Shown: positions 9,050 through 19,178, numbered from the stretch's first letter. The stretch: DNA of 64,000 bases from Planctomycetota bacterium (GCA_014381825.1 JACNKX010000113.1:70159-134158); one strand, 5' to 3'. The notes: generated by a model not told the origin, from the sequence alone. Translations and numbers: made by a program.

Positions 9050-12000
9050 ATGACGCATCAGAACTCGCGATCACGCTCGCCGCTTAGGCCAACATTCTTG
9101 GTGATTGTGCTCGTATCGCAATCGTTAGCGTGGACCGTAAGTGCCCAGGAATCTGCGCCGTCTTCAAGCGAGGCGGATCGCGACGCTGCATCCGTGGCGA
9201 CTGCGTTCAAAGAACGCGTGCAACCGCTGCTGAAGACTTATTGCGTGCGGTGCCACAACGCGGACGAAATGAAATCCGGCATTCGCGTGGATCAACTGAG
9301 CGGCGATCTTGAGGAGAGGCATCTTCGTCTATGGGAGGGTATCCAGCATCAGATCGCGGACGAAGTAATGCCGCCAGAGGACGAACCACAGCCGACGACC
9401 AACGAACGGAAGTTGCTTGTCGAGTGGATCGAACGGGGACTCAATGTAGCTCGGTCCCGGAAGACAGAACGCAACGGATCGATCCGACGGCTGACAGTTT
9501 CTCAGTATCGAAACACGCTCCGAGATCTGCTGGGACTGGAGGACAATCTCGCGGACGTGCTACCACCCGACGCATTATCTAAAGACGGCTTTACAAACAA
9601 CTCGCAGTCAATGCGGTTGTCGCCATTGCAAGTCGAAGCCTATTTCAACATCGCCGAGAAAGCGCTCGACATCGCCATTGTCGATGAAAGCAGCAAACCG
9701 AAGATCCAGAACTTTCGCATGGATCTCGGCACCGCGATCAACAACGAACCGTGTCCGGACAACCTCATCCTCGGTGCCAACAACCATCTGTTGCAAAACA
9801 AAGACTTCATGGTGACACAGCTGTCGCTCGCGAAGCCATTCGACTATGAACCGTTTTTTATGCGAACGAAGTATCGATTCATTGAAGGCTACGAAGGTAA
9901 TTCAACCGTACGAGGATGGCGGGAATATGACAGCATCTACCATTCAGTATTTGCCTGCATGCGAGGCAACGAGGGCTATCCAAAGGGACGCGCGTATCAG
10001 ACTATTCCCGAAGGACTGCTTTTGCGACCGGCGATTCCCAGTGCGGAATTGTTTGGCGTAGAAAGCACGTATGGCCCAAAGGCGAACTTCAAAATCTCGC
10101 TACGCGAGTTGCCCAATCACGGAAGATTTCGTATCACGGTAAACGCCGCCAAGTACGATGATGGCCTGCTCCTCGACCAAGGCACAGAAGCGCAGATTGA
10201 GCCTACTGAGGGAGCGATCACCGTCACGAACCTCGCCGCATCGCAGATGATCGAAATCGAGAAGGCCGGGGTCTATCAGATAGATGCACATCTGCGCTTA
10301 ACACCCGAGGATTCGATTCCGCCGGACGCATCGAAGTTGCACGAAGGACTGATCGCATCCTGGCCGCTAGACGGGGACGCGCGGAGTCAGTCGGAAGAGA
10401 ATGGATTTGTCGGCGAACTTGTTGGCGGCGCAAAGTTCACCAAGTCACCTTTTGGCGAAGCGCTTTCTGTTGACGGCACATCCGGCGCCGTCGTGGTCCC
10501 TCGCAATAATGCCATGAACGTTGCCGATGGCGACTTCACGATCGCGGCATGGATTCATCCGCGAGAGTTGCGTCAGGCGGGCATTGTTTGTTTGGGTGGC
10601 TATGGCTATACGCACGGTTGGTTATTCGACATGCCAAACGGGAACGGAGTCATCCGGTTGGAAACGGCGAAGCAGGGCGGACTCTCGAACGGTACCGTAC
10701 AGTCGCGGGCGGGCGTCGTTCGAGTCAATAAGTGGCAACACGTCGCGGCCGTTGTTCGCCGAGGCGAGAACGCGACTCAGCTGTATGTCAACGGTTACGA
10801 AGTGGGTGTCGGCGCCATCGATGTCGACAACCTTGACAACCCGAATGTTGCGTTGCACATCGGTCGCATTCCAAACGCCAATCTTTTTGCGGGCGAAATC
10901 GATGAAGTGCGATTCTACCGCCGAGCTTTGGAGGTCGCGGAACTCAGAGCCCTGGTTGCGCCGGGCAGCAAGTTCGCCAAAGCGCCGCCTCGCGAAGAGC
11001 CGCGGAACCTATCGCTGCAGCTTGGCCACCGTCACTTCTCTACACTCCTGACTCAACCGGCATTTATGGCCGTGCGTCTACCCTCCGGTCCATTCCCGTT
11101 CACTGCTAAATACGACGGCAGCACGATATTGGAACGCATCGTATTAACTCCGCTGCAAAACACTCAGGGAATAACCAAGCGATTCGAACGCTTTGAACAA
11201 CGTTCCCCTCGGATTGGCGTTCACGTAGGACTACGTCGCGATTGCGGAAGTACGCTGACCGCGGTTGGTCGACCGCAACCAGTCGCCTCAACCGCGTTGA
11301 CCGGGCTTGTATTCGAAGGAGCGATCAACAATTTCCCCAGTCCCGATGTCGAAAAAGGCAATGTCAACTACCTGGCGGGCGTTCGCGAAATCGGCGTGCG
11401 TAGCGAATACACCGACGGCCGTGACATGCCGCGCGTGTTAATTCGTTCCATCGAGTTTGAGGGGCCACTCTACGACTCCTGGCCGCCAAGGATGCACCAG
11501 AACATTCTCTTCGACTCCAACCTGAAAGACGATCCGCCAGCTTACGCCCGCCAGGTGATTCGGTCTTTCGCGACGCGGGCATTTCGTAGACCGCTCACTG
11601 AGGCTGAAGAGGCTTCGCTCGCGGCTGTCTTCGATAACTCTTTCGATGAGACAGGTGATTTTCGTCGGAGTATCGAGGACGCACTCCTCGTCGTTCTGAC
11701 ATCTCCGCAATTCCTTTTTCTGATCGAGAACAGCAGCGGCCCGGAAGCGGAAGCACTTGATCCCTACGAACTGGCATCGAAGTTATCGTACTTCCTTTGG
11801 AATTCCGCACCTGACAAGCAACTTCTCGATCTTGCCGCGACAGCTACGCTGCATCAATCGCTAGACGCGGAGATTGACCGGATGATCGGCGCTCCGCAGT
11901 TCCGAATGTTTGTGGACGAATTTGCGGCGCAGTGGCTAAGCCTTGATAAGTTCGACGTGGTCGAAGTGGATCGAAAACGGTATCCGAATCTGACGCGTGA

Positions 12001-12748
12001 CACCAAGAAGCAACTACGCGAAGAACCTGTGCAGTTTCTGCGGTATCTGCTCCAACACAATTTGCCTTTGGGAAGTCTCGTTCAATCCGATTTCATCCTC
12101 GCTAACGAGGTCGTTGCAGATTACTACGACCTTGCCGACCGCACTGAAAGCGGATTTCAATTCGTTCCGATCACACATAATGACGAAAATCTAGGCGGCC
12201 TGCTCTCTCAGGCAAGTATTCTCGCTGGACTATCGGATGGGCGCGAGTCGAATCCGGTCAAGCGCGGTGCCTGGCTGGCGCGCAAGATCATCGCCGAACC
12301 GCCAGACGATCCGCCGCCAAACGTGCCGCAACTTCCGGAGGGAGATGAAGCTCATCTGACGCTTCGACAGAAATTGGAACAGCATCGGAATCAAGAGGGC
12401 TGTTCCAAATGTCACTCCGGAATCGATCCCTGGGGATTTCCGTTCGAGAAGTTCGACGCTGGTGGCCGATTTAAGAAAGACCCCAGCGTGGATGCAAGTT
12501 CGACGCTTCCAGACAAAACGGAGATCGTCGACCTGAACGAATTGAAGGACTATTTGGCGAACGACCGCATCGATCAGGTAGCATTCAGTTTCCTGAAGCA
12601 CTTGGCTACCTACGCCATTGGCCGCAGCTTAACTTACAATGAGATTGTATTTCTTGAGGAACAGGGCCTAGAATTGAAGCCCGATGGCTACCGCATGCAA
12701 GACATGATCCGGTTCGTCATCAAAAGTGAGCTGTTTCTAAAGAAGTAG
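9050..12748 (+). CDS. DUF1592/DUF1588/DUF1585 planctomycete cytochrome-like protein with inserted LamG domain
   Basis: 1232 residues. A signal peptide is followed by a c-type haem motif CVRCH (about residue 64), then a DUF1587-type block [20 protein letters not shown] concanavalin/LamG domain spans roughly residues 434-637 (SWPLDGDA to [11 protein letters not shown]). DUF1595/DUF1592 follow (about 825-1020, including [13 protein letters not shown] and [12 protein letters not shown]), then DUF1588 ([15 protein letters not shown]) with a second CSKCH, and finally DUF1585 with [15 protein letters not shown]. Proteins of this architecture are abundant in planctomycetes and almost always precede a DUF1552 gene, as here. 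They are thought to be periplasmic redox proteins acting with surface polymer breakdown, but no biochemical role is established. The LamG insert suggests carbohydrate binding. Confidence 0.88.
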   Translation: MTHQNSRSRSPLRPTFLVIVLVSQSLAWTVSAQESAPSSSEADRDAASVATAFKERVQPLLKTYCVRCHNADEMKSGIRVDQLSGDLEERHLRLWEGIQHQIADEVMPPEDEPQPTTNERKLLVEWIERGLNVARSRKTERNGSIRRLTVSQYRNTLRDLLGLEDNLADVLPPDALSKDGFTNNSQSMRLSPLQVEAYFNIAEKALDIAIVDESSKPKIQNFRMDLGTAINNEPCPDNLILGANNHLLQNKDFMVTQLSLAKPFDYEPFFMRTKYRFIEGYEGNSTVRGWREYDSIYHSVFACMRGNEGYPKGRAYQTIPEGLLLRPAIPSAELFGVESTYGPKANFKISLRELPNHGRFRITVNAAKYDDGLLLDQGTEAQIEPTEGAITVTNLAASQMIEIEKAGVYQIDAHLRLTPEDSIPPDASKLHEGLIASWPLDGDARSQSEENGFVGELVGGAKFTKSPFGEALSVDGTSGAVVVPRNNAMNVADGDFTIAAWIHPRELRQAGIVCLGGYGYTHGWLFDMPNGNGVIRLETAKQGGLSNGTVQSRAGVVRVNKWQHVAAVVRRGENATQLYVNGYEVGVGAIDVDNLDNPNVALHIGRIPNANLFAGEIDEVRFYRRALEVAELRALVAPGSKFAKAPPREEPRNLSLQLGHRHFSTLLTQPAFMAVRLPSGPFPFTAKYDGSTILERIVLTPLQNTQGITKRFERFEQRSPRIGVHVGLRRDCGSTLTAVGRPQPVASTALTGLVFEGAINNFPSPDVEKGNVNYLAGVREIGVRSEYTDGRDMPRVLIRSIEFEGPLYDSWPPRMHQNILFDSNLKDDPPAYARQVIRSFATRAFRRPLTEAEEASLAAVFDNSFDETGDFRRSIEDALLVVLTSPQFLFLIENSSGPEAEALDPYELASKLSYFLWNSAPDKQLLDLAATATLHQSLDAEIDRMIGAPQFRMFVDEFAAQWLSLDKFDVVEVDRKRYPNLTRDTKKQLREEPVQFLRYLLQHNLPLGSLVQSDFILANEVVADYYDLADRTESGFQFVPITHNDENLGGLLSQASILAGLSDGRESNPVKRGAWLARKIIAEPPDDPPPNVPQLPEGDEAHLTLRQKLEQHRNQEGCSKCHSGIDPWGFPFEKFDAGGRFKKDPSVDASSTLPDKTEIVDLNELKDYLANDRIDQVAFSFLKHLATYAIGRSLTYNEIVFLEEQGLELKPDGYRMQDMIRFVIKSELFLKK

Positions 12749-12787
12749 CAGATCAAACAACGAATTTCCTGCCGCCTGGATGTGACC

Positions 12788-14125
12788 ATGACAAATCTTT
12801 CAAAACTCGATCGTCGAGCGGTTCTCAAAGGTATTGCCGGAACGACGCTGGCTCTGCCGATCTTGGAAGCCATGGGAAAGGAAGTTGCCGAGCTAACTCC
12901 TCGCCGCTTCTGTGCGCTCTACACCGCCAATGGTATGTCACTGCCGAATCCAGCCAACGGAATCGACGAGTGGAGTTGGTTTCCAACCACGGAAGGTAAG
13001 GACTTCACTTGTGGCAAATCGACGGAGCCGCTGAGTTCTTTCCGTGAGCAGATCAGTTTCCTCGGTGGTTTACAGCACGCCAACGGTGCCAAAGCCGATC
13101 CGCACGTGTGTTCAGACATGTGGCTGACCGGCGCTCCGCTACACGATCCCAAACCAGGCACGTACAACTCCGTCGCGCTCGACCAACTCATCGCGCAACA
13201 CACTAAGCAACATTGCCGCCAGCCTTCCTTAGTCCTTTCGATTGACGCGGGCGTTGGGTTTCTGTCTCGCACCGGAACGATTTCCTACAACGTCGAAGGA
13301 AAGCCGATTCCCGCGGAGAATAATCCGCGTCGCGTTTTCGATCGACTGTTCCGAGGCGACCGAGCGTCGCTCGAATCGCAACGAGCGCAGTTGAAACGGC
13401 GCATTAAGCTGGTGGATGCAGTACTCGAGAACGCGCGGTCGCTGAGCAGACAGCTTGGTCAATCCGATCGACAAAAGATGGATCAGTATTTGACGTCGCT
13501 GGATGAACTCGAATCGCGACTGACCGCATCCGAGAAGTGGATCGACATCCCGATGAAGGAGCAGGACCGATCCCATCTAAATCTTGACGCAACGACCGAG
13601 GGCGAGCCCGGCGAGTACTATCGCAACATGTTGGATCTGATCGCCTTGGCGTTCGACGCGGACATCACTCGTTCCGTCGCGTTTATGCTCAACCGAGAAG
13701 ACGGCATGGGGATCAGCGATACTTTTCCGTTGAAGCTAGGTTTGAGCCGAACGCATCACAATCTCTCACACGCCGGAGACAAAGACGGACAGTTGGAGTT
13801 CGCCAAGTACGACTTGTTCCTCAGCGAGCAAATGGCTTACTTCCTGAACCGCCTCCAACAGTTCAAAGACGCCAGCGGCAGCGTGCTGGATAACAGCATC
13901 GTTTTGTTCGGCAGCGGCGCAAGCACGACGCACAATCCGACCAACCTGCCAACTCTCCTGGCAGGCGGCGCGAACATGGGCCTCAGGCACGGCACGTATT
14001 GGCGCAAAGCAAAGACTCCACTCGCAAACGTCTACCTCAGCATCTTGCATTCGATGGGAATCGAGCAAGAAGCTTTCTCGGACAGCACGGGCGTGCTGAG
14101 CGATTCGATCTTCGCTGCGGTCTAG
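12788..14125 (+). CDS. DUF1552 family exported protein
   Basis: 445 residues from ATG 12788; GTG at 12782 is in frame and gives two extra residues. The N-terminus, [17 protein letters not shown], resembles a twin-arginine-type export signal (one R-R pair followed by a hydrophobic stretch). The body carries the features of DUF1552: [26 protein letters not shown], and near the C-terminus [19 protein letters not shown] and [13 protein letters not shown]. The family is related to the alkaline-phosphatase-like DUF1501 group and has no proven function. It lies 39 bp after the DUF1592 gene, and the pair is a recurring planctomycete module. The two proteins probably work together in the periplasm. 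Confidence 0.88.
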   Translation: MTNLSKLDRRAVLKGIAGTTLALPILEAMGKEVAELTPRRFCALYTANGMSLPNPANGIDEWSWFPTTEGKDFTCGKSTEPLSSFREQISFLGGLQHANGAKADPHVCSDMWLTGAPLHDPKPGTYNSVALDQLIAQHTKQHCRQPSLVLSIDAGVGFLSRTGTISYNVEGKPIPAENNPRRVFDRLFRGDRASLESQRAQLKRRIKLVDAVLENARSLSRQLGQSDRQKMDQYLTSLDELESRLTASEKWIDIPMKEQDRSHLNLDATTEGEPGEYYRNMLDLIALAFDADITRSVAFMLNREDGMGISDTFPLKLGLSRTHHNLSHAGDKDGQLEFAKYDLFLSEQMAYFLNRLQQFKDASGSVLDNSIVLFGSGASTTHNPTNLPTLLAGGANMGLRHGTYWRKAKTPLANVYLSILHSMGIEQEAFSDSTGVLSDSIFAAV

Positions 14126-14173
14126 CTGATCGTAGAAGGCCGAGAACAACTGTGTCTCCGCATAGAGTGAACC

Positions 14174-15490
14174 ATGCGCACCCACACCTACCTCCCCGCG
14201 GCAGCACTGCTAATTTGGATGCTCGGCACGAAGAGTTTGAACGCCGAGGATTGGCCGCATTGGATGGGGCCTCATCGCAACAATGTCTGGGCCGAGTCCG
14301 GAATTCTCGAATCATTTCCCGAGCAAGGTCCGAAAGTTCTGTGGCGGACGCCAATTGCCGGTGGCTTCTCGGGCCCCGCGGTGGCAAACAGAAGAGTTTT
14401 CATTACTGATTACGTGACGAGTGACAACGTCAAGGTTGCCAACTTCAAACGCAACAGTTTTACAGGAGTCGAACGAGTACTTTGCTTGGACGAGAGGTCT
14501 GGGGAGATCCTGTGGCAGCACGAGTACGCCGTCAAGTATTCGATTTCCTACCCGTCCGGCCCTCGTTGTACACCCATCGTCGACGACGATGAAGTTTACA
14601 CGTTAGGCGCGGAAGGAGATTTGATCTGCTTCGCCGCAACAACGGGTGAGGTCAAATGGTCGAAGAACTTACCGGACGCATACAACACGAAAACGGGGCT
14701 CTGGGGCTACGCGGCGCATCCGTTGGTTGATGGCGAGCGGTTGATTACGCTCGCTGGCGGTGACGGCAGTCACACCGTCGCGCTTGACAAAATGACAGGC
14801 AAAGAAATCTGGCGTTCCGGTACGGCGTCCGAACAAGGTTACGCGCCACCGACGATTATCAGCTACGCAGGAGTCCGGCAGCTGATTCTATTCAGCCCCG
14901 ATCACGTTCGCGGCGTGAACCCGGAAACTGGAGCCGAGTTCTGGTCGGTTCCGTATGAAGCTTCCAACGGCTCGACGATCATGTCGCCAGTGCGATGCGG
15001 CAAGTACCTGTATGTCGCAGGATTCTCGCAACGCAGCTTACTGTTGGAATTGACGTCGGACAAACCGGGAGCGAATGAAGTTTGGCGTAACCGGCGAAAG
15101 GATGCGCTCTCGCCTGTCAACGTTCAGCCTTTCTTCGCCGATGGCGTTCTCTACGGCTTCGATCAATCAGGCGATTTTGCTGCCCTTGCATTGCCGTCGG
15201 GAAAGCGACTCTGGACGACATCACAACCGCTGGCCGATCGAGGACAGGACTCAGGCACGGCCTTCCTCGTTAAGCATCAGGACCGTTATTGGATGTTCAC
15301 CGAACACGGCGAGCTTATCATCGCCGAGCTTGACAAAGACGGATTCCGCGAACTCGACAGAACGAAAGTGATCGAACCGAGTAACGTGGCCTACGGACGC
15401 GACGTAGTCTGGAGCATGCCAGCGTTCGCAAATCGGCATGCCTATATCAGAAACGACGACGAAATCATTTGCGTTGATCTGTCGAAGTGA
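14174..15490 (+). CDS. Exported PQQ-type beta-propeller repeat protein
   Basis: 438 residues with an N-terminal signal peptide (cleavage near SLNAEDWPHW). The rest consists of PQQ/quinoprotein-type propeller blades: repeated units with a buried tryptophan and a GE-x-LW-type turn, for example CLDERSGEILWQ, CFAATTGEVKWSK, ALDKMTGKEIWRS and GVNPETGAEFWS. The first block, EDWPHWMGPHRNNVWAESG, is the usual opening of this planctomycete group. No cytochrome motif is attached. These proteins are usually assigned to the periplasm as quinone-dependent dehydrogenase-like or scaffold proteins; without the active-site blades I cannot say whether it binds PQQ. It lies 48 bp after the DUF1552 gene and 62 bp before the AhpD-like selenoprotein gene. 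Confidence 0.85.
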   Translation: MRTHTYLPAAALLIWMLGTKSLNAEDWPHWMGPHRNNVWAESGILESFPEQGPKVLWRTPIAGGFSGPAVANRRVFITDYVTSDNVKVANFKRNSFTGVERVLCLDERSGEILWQHEYAVKYSISYPSGPRCTPIVDDDEVYTLGAEGDLICFAATTGEVKWSKNLPDAYNTKTGLWGYAAHPLVDGERLITLAGGDGSHTVALDKMTGKEIWRSGTASEQGYAPPTIISYAGVRQLILFSPDHVRGVNPETGAEFWSVPYEASNGSTIMSPVRCGKYLYVAGFSQRSLLLELTSDKPGANEVWRNRRKDALSPVNVQPFFADGVLYGFDQSGDFAALALPSGKRLWTTSQPLADRGQDSGTAFLVKHQDRYWMFTEHGELIIAELDKDGFRELDRTKVIEPSNVAYGRDVVWSMPAFANRHAYIRNDDEIICVDLSK

Positions 15491-15552
15491 TTGATCGTGA
15501 TTCGGCACTTGTTCGCGTTCGCTGTACTACCAGCAACTAGGAGACGACCGCT

Positions 15553-16161
15553 ATGCCATTCATCGATTGGATCAACGAAGAAGATGCGACTGGGGACGTC
15601 GCGGAAGTTTATAACGCCTGGAAGGCTGCGAATCCTCAGCGAGATCGAGTTCCCGAAATATTGAAATGTTTCAGCCTAAGGCCGGACTTCCTGAAGGCCG
15701 TTGTCGACTTTTCGTACGAGCTGCACTTTCAAGACGGCCATCTAACACGGCGCATCAAGGAGATGATCGCCACTTTCGTATCCGCTTTGAATCAATGCCC
15801 CTACTGAACAGGTTCTCACGGCTACTTTCTGCAGTTGCAGGAAGAAGGAAAGACGTCCGTCGAGGCATTGTGTAAGGGAGATCTCACATCCACCTCGCTA
15901 CCTGAGAACGAACGGATTCTTCTTGAGTTTGTCGAATTGCTGACACGTCATGCTTACCGCACGACACAAGCGCGTGTGCAGCGAGTTCGTGACGTCGGCT
16001 GGACCGATGAACAAATTGCCGAGTGCGTATACATCACCGCGTTATTCGCATTTTTCAATCGTGTCGCCGATGGATTTGGGCTGGCGGACCCTGGCTACAT
16101 GCAAATGCAGGTAGAGGGTGGCCAGCCACCTTCCCCCGCCAGCCAATCTCGACCCTCGTAA
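15553..16161 (+). CDS. AhpD/CMD-family peroxidase-like protein, predicted selenoprotein with in-frame UGA (CPYU active site)
   Basis: The frame opens at ATG 15553 (AGGAGA eight bases upstream), meets TGA at 15805-15807, and continues in the same frame to TAG-free coding sequence ending at 16161, giving 202 residues if UGA is decoded. Both halves match one family: the first has RRIKEMIATFVSALNQCPY, the second TGSHGYFLQLQ and FAFFNRVADGFGL. The UGA falls exactly on the second cysteine of the AhpD CxxC motif: Glu70, Cys82, Sec85, His89 have the same spacing as Glu118, Cys130, Cys133, His137 of mycobacterial AhpD. Sec would be the reactive thiol-equivalent in a hydroperoxide- or thiol-reducing reaction. 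A SECIS-like hairpin follows. A Cys-to-stop mutation is the alternative. It sits between two PQQ-propeller genes in a long rightward gene run. Confidence 0.82.
15825..15844 (+). promoter_or_regulatory. Candidate bacterial SECIS element
   Basis: CTTTCTGC (15825-15832) pairs over 8 bp, including one G-U, with GCAGGAAG (15837-15844) around an AGTT loop. The stem can extend by two pairs beyond a single A-A mismatch. The loop begins 25 bases after the UGA and has G in its second position. Both fit the known bacterial SECIS consensus: apical loop about 16-37 bases from UGA, with a G among the first two loop bases. The element lies inside coding sequence, as bacterial SECIS elements do. Confidence 0.7.
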
Positions 16162-16232
16162 CTACTGGTTTCTCTCGTCGCAAGAGAATAACCTATGCGT
16201 TCTTGCCCAGAGACACCCAACGGAGATCCACG

Positions 16233-17654
16233 ATGCGACCGTCCTACACTTTGCTGATGCTCGCGGTATTACTTGCATGTTACGTTGCACGAGCGGGTGA
16301 ACCGGAGTACTTTCGGCGCGACAGCGGCGTCTTCAGCGGCAAGCAACCGTTGCCTGATAACTTCACCGACGGGGCGACAGCCGTGTGGCGCACTGAATTG
16401 CCTCCAGGCAACTCGACGCCTTGTATTCACGGTGATTCGGTTTTCTTAACGACCTGGGATGCGAGCAAAAAAGAACTGGCGACCGTCGCGCTCAATCGAA
16501 TTTCGGGAGAAGTGCTTTGGAAACAAGTTGTTCCGACAGCGGAGATCGAGTTGGTGCATCCTGTTGGCAGCCCTGCATCATCTTCGCCCGCGTGTAACGG
16601 CGAGCAGGTGTTCGCCTTTTTTGGCAGCTATGGATTGTTGTGCTACGACCTGGAAGGCAAGCTGCTGTGGGAAAAGAAGATGGGGCCGTTTCAAGATGAA
16701 TTCGGAGCATCCAGTTCCCCGATTCTCGCCGACGGATTAGTCATATTGAACGAGGATCACGACGTCGACAGCTTCCTCGTCGCCATCGATCAAGAGACGG
16801 GGAAGACCATCTGGAAGACGCCGCGACCCGACTCCACTCGCAGTTACTCAACACCAATCGTCTGGAATGCCGGTGATTCAAAGCAAGTCATTGTGGCCGG
16901 ATCTCTGCAGTTGGCGGGCTACGATCTTGCGACTGGAAAAAAGCAGTGGTGGGTGAACAGCCTTTCTCGAATCGTTGATCCCACGCCGAACTTATACGAC
17001 GGCCTGATATATGTCGCGACATGGACTCCCGGCGGCGATCAGACCGAGCGTATCGCGATGGAACCGTTTCCCGAAGCGCTCGCCGCGTTGGATAAGGACA
17101 ATGACGGTCAAGTTGCGAAATCCGAACTGCCCGAAGGGAGTCCGGTTATCCCACGTTTCTTCCGAGTCGATCTCAATCAAGACGAGAAGCTGAACAAGCT
17201 CGAGTGGGACCGCCACGCCAGCGTGTTCGCACGCGCTCAGAACGTCGCGATGGCGGTCAAACCTGGTGGCCAAGGCGACGTCACCGAGCAGAATGTCAAC
17301 TGGGTCTTCCATCGTTCACTGCCAACCGTGCCGAGTTCGGTCGTCTATGAGGGCGTGCTGTACATGGTGAAAGATAGTGGCATTATCACGAGCCTCGGCG
17401 CTTCTGATGGCAAAATGCATAAGCAAGGCCGCGCCCGCGGGCGAGGCAACTACTACGCGTCGTTAGTTGCCGGCGATGGAAAGGTTTACTTAACCAGTGA
17501 GCGCGGAGTGATCACGGTCTTGAAGGCTGGACCGCAATGGGAGGTCCTTTCCTCGCATGACTTCGGCGAACGGATCATGGCTACACCTGTTGCCGCAAAG
17601 GGCCAGTTGTTGATTCGGACCGACGAAGCGCTGTACTGTATTGCCAAAAAATAA
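16233..17654 (+). CDS. Exported PQQ-type beta-propeller protein with an EF-hand pair
   Basis: 473 residues from ATG 16233, which has CGGAG about ten bases upstream; the frame is open earlier but overlaps the selenoprotein gene. A signal peptide ends near VARAGEPEYF. Propeller blades are seen as ALNRISGEVLWK, CYDLEGKLLWEK, AIDQETGKTIWK and GYDLATGKKQWW. Around residues 285-330 two EF-hand loops are inserted (DKDNDGQVAKSELPEG and DLNQDEKLNKLEWD), and the propeller then resumes to the C-terminus. A calcium-binding insert within the blade series suggests calcium-stabilised or calcium-regulated interaction in the periplasm. Enzymatic activity is not evident. It is 71 bp after the selenoprotein and 11 bp before the SDR gene. 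Confidence 0.83.
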   Translation: MRPSYTLLMLAVLLACYVARAGEPEYFRRDSGVFSGKQPLPDNFTDGATAVWRTELPPGNSTPCIHGDSVFLTTWDASKKELATVALNRISGEVLWKQVVPTAEIELVHPVGSPASSSPACNGEQVFAFFGSYGLLCYDLEGKLLWEKKMGPFQDEFGASSSPILADGLVILNEDHDVDSFLVAIDQETGKTIWKTPRPDSTRSYSTPIVWNAGDSKQVIVAGSLQLAGYDLATGKKQWWVNSLSRIVDPTPNLYDGLIYVATWTPGGDQTERIAMEPFPEALAALDKDNDGQVAKSELPEGSPVIPRFFRVDLNQDEKLNKLEWDRHASVFARAQNVAMAVKPGGQGDVTEQNVNWVFHRSLPTVPSSVVYEGVLYMVKDSGIITSLGASDGKMHKQGRARGRGNYYASLVAGDGKVYLTSERGVITVLKAGPQWEVLSSHDFGERIMATPVAAKGQLLIRTDEALYCIAKK

Positions 17655-17665
17655 GAGGTGTTACG

Positions 17666-18421
17666 TTGGGAAGCGAGTTCGACGGACGCGTTGCTTTGGT
17701 GACAGGTGGTTCGAGAGGGATGGGGCGAGCCATCGCGATCAAGTTGGCCCGCGGCGGAGCTGATGTGGCGATCGGCTATGCTTCGCGCCGCGAGACGGCC
17801 GAAGACGTTGTCAAGGAGATTGAAGCGCTCGGGCGCAAAGCGATTTACGGCCCGTGCGATCTTCGTCAGCAAGATCAGATCGACGCGTTGGTCGCTCAGA
17901 CACGTGAGCATCTAGGGCCAATCGAATTGATGGTCAACAGTGGCGCGATCAGCAACTTCGCGGACCACAAAGAGATGACATACGACCTGTGGTTCGACAC
18001 GCTGGACGTCAACCTACACGGAGCGTTTCGCGTTCTGTTCGCCGTTAAGGACGAGATGATCGAACGAAAGTTTGGCAGAATCGTGCTGATCTCATCGATT
18101 GCGGCCTACACTTTGCGACCGCAACAATTCCACTACGCGACGGCCAAGTCCGGCGTGATCACAATGACCGGTTGCTGCGCGGAGGCGTTCGGACCTCACA
18201 ACGTGCGAGTCAACTGTGTCGCGCCGGGACTTGTCGATACCGAGATGATGCGCACGGTGCCCGAACACCTGATCGAACAGGCCGTCGCAACAACGCCGCT
18301 GCGGCGAGTCGGAACACCTGACGAGATTGCCGATCTAACGACGTTTTTGCTCAGCGAAAAATCAAGCTTTATGACCGGCCAAACGGTGATCGCGTCTGGC
18401 GGGCGAGCTATCAGGCATTAG
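17666..18421 (+). CDS. SDR-family oxidoreductase, FabG-like
   Basis: 251 residues of a classical short-chain dehydrogenase. The cofactor motif is TGGSRGMG, the catalytic serine lies in LISSIAA, and the catalytic Tyr-Lys in YATAKS. The C-terminal PLRRVGTPDEIADLTTFLLS and TGQTVIASGG blocks are those of 3-oxoacyl-ACP-reductase-like enzymes. The usual NNAG structural motif is altered to VNSGAIS. It should reduce or oxidise a keto/hydroxyl substrate with NAD(P)H in the cytoplasm. The start is a TTG with GAGG seven bases upstream, 11 bp after the preceding stop, so it is probably co-transcribed with the run beginning at 6294. The substrate is unknown. Confidence 0.85.
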   Translation: MGSEFDGRVALVTGGSRGMGRAIAIKLARGGADVAIGYASRRETAEDVVKEIEALGRKAIYGPCDLRQQDQIDALVAQTREHLGPIELMVNSGAISNFADHKEMTYDLWFDTLDVNLHGAFRVLFAVKDEMIERKFGRIVLISSIAAYTLRPQQFHYATAKSGVITMTGCCAEAFGPHNVRVNCVAPGLVDTEMMRTVPEHLIEQAVATTPLRRVGTPDEIADLTTFLLSEKSSFMTGQTVIASGGRAIRH

Positions 18422-18557
18422 CAGCTATGTGGCTGCCGCTAGATCCGATCTGAAGTGATCGGTCGCGAAGCGTTCACCATCCAGAAGCATCCTATGAACT
18501 TCTGATTTCTTAGAACTCTCGGCCAATAGGTCACTTCGAGAGAATAGCGATCTGTGT

Positions 18558-19130
18558 ATGGCTTCAGAACACGACGACTTAGCGCCGGAAATTGACGAGT
18601 TAATGGCTGACGCTGCGGCGGGCAATCAACGGGCAGCAGAAGAGCTGCTTCCGCTTGTGTATTCGCAATTGCGGGCCGTCGCGCAACAGCGGATGTCGGC
18701 GGAGCGATCTGGCCACACATTACAGGCAACCGCACTCGTGCATGAAGCCTTTCTTCGACTGGTCGGTCCACGTCGCATTCCATGGGAGAATCAGGCCCAA
18801 TTCTATACGGCCGCCGCGGAAGCGATGCACCGAGTTCTGTTGGATCACGCGAAATCTCGCGGTCGCAACAAGCGTGGTGGCAGCAAGAGTTATGTTCCGT
18901 TGAGCGTTGTTGATTTGGCTGAATCCGGAGATTCTGAAGATGTTGTGGCGTTGCATGACGCCGTTTGTCGCTTAGAGGATGAAGAGCCGGAAGCAGCACA
19001 AGTTGTGAGGCTTCGCTTTTACGCCGGTTTAAGTGTCGATCAGACGGCCGAGGCCCTCGGGCTATCGCCACGAACGGTCGACCGCCGCTGGAAGTTCGCT
19101 CGCGCTTGGTTGTTCCGCGAACTGTCGTAG
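18558..19130 (+). CDS. ECF-subfamily RNA polymerase sigma factor (TIGR02999-like)
   Basis: 190 residues. Region 2 spans the N-terminal half (LLPLVYSQLRAVAQQRM, ATALVHEAFLRLVG, FYTAAAEAMHRVLLDHAKS), and region 4 is the C-terminal helix-turn-helix VRLRFYAGLSVDQTAEALGLSPRTVDRRW. The LVHEAFLRL and DHAKSR signatures place it in the large group of planctomycete/acidobacterial ECF-like sigma factors that sit next to Ser/Thr kinases. Here a small membrane protein and a PknB-type kinase follow on the same strand, which suggests control by kinase signalling instead of by a classical anti-sigma factor. The target promoters cannot be read from the sequence. Confidence 0.88.
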   Translation: MASEHDDLAPEIDELMADAAAGNQRAAEELLPLVYSQLRAVAQQRMSAERSGHTLQATALVHEAFLRLVGPRRIPWENQAQFYTAAAEAMHRVLLDHAKSRGRNKRGGSKSYVPLSVVDLAESGDSEDVVALHDAVCRLEDEEPEAAQVVRLRFYAGLSVDQTAEALGLSPRTVDRRWKFARAWLFRELS

Positions 19131-19178
19131 AACTTTTCGGCAGGGCGTCGCTCGCCAACGCACCTTTGGGAGGACAAG

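Noticed and set aside
15553-15807. Treating 15553-15807 and 15835-16161 as two separate genes
   Set aside because: They share one frame, the two halves form one AhpD-type protein, and the second half has no good start or ribosome-binding site.
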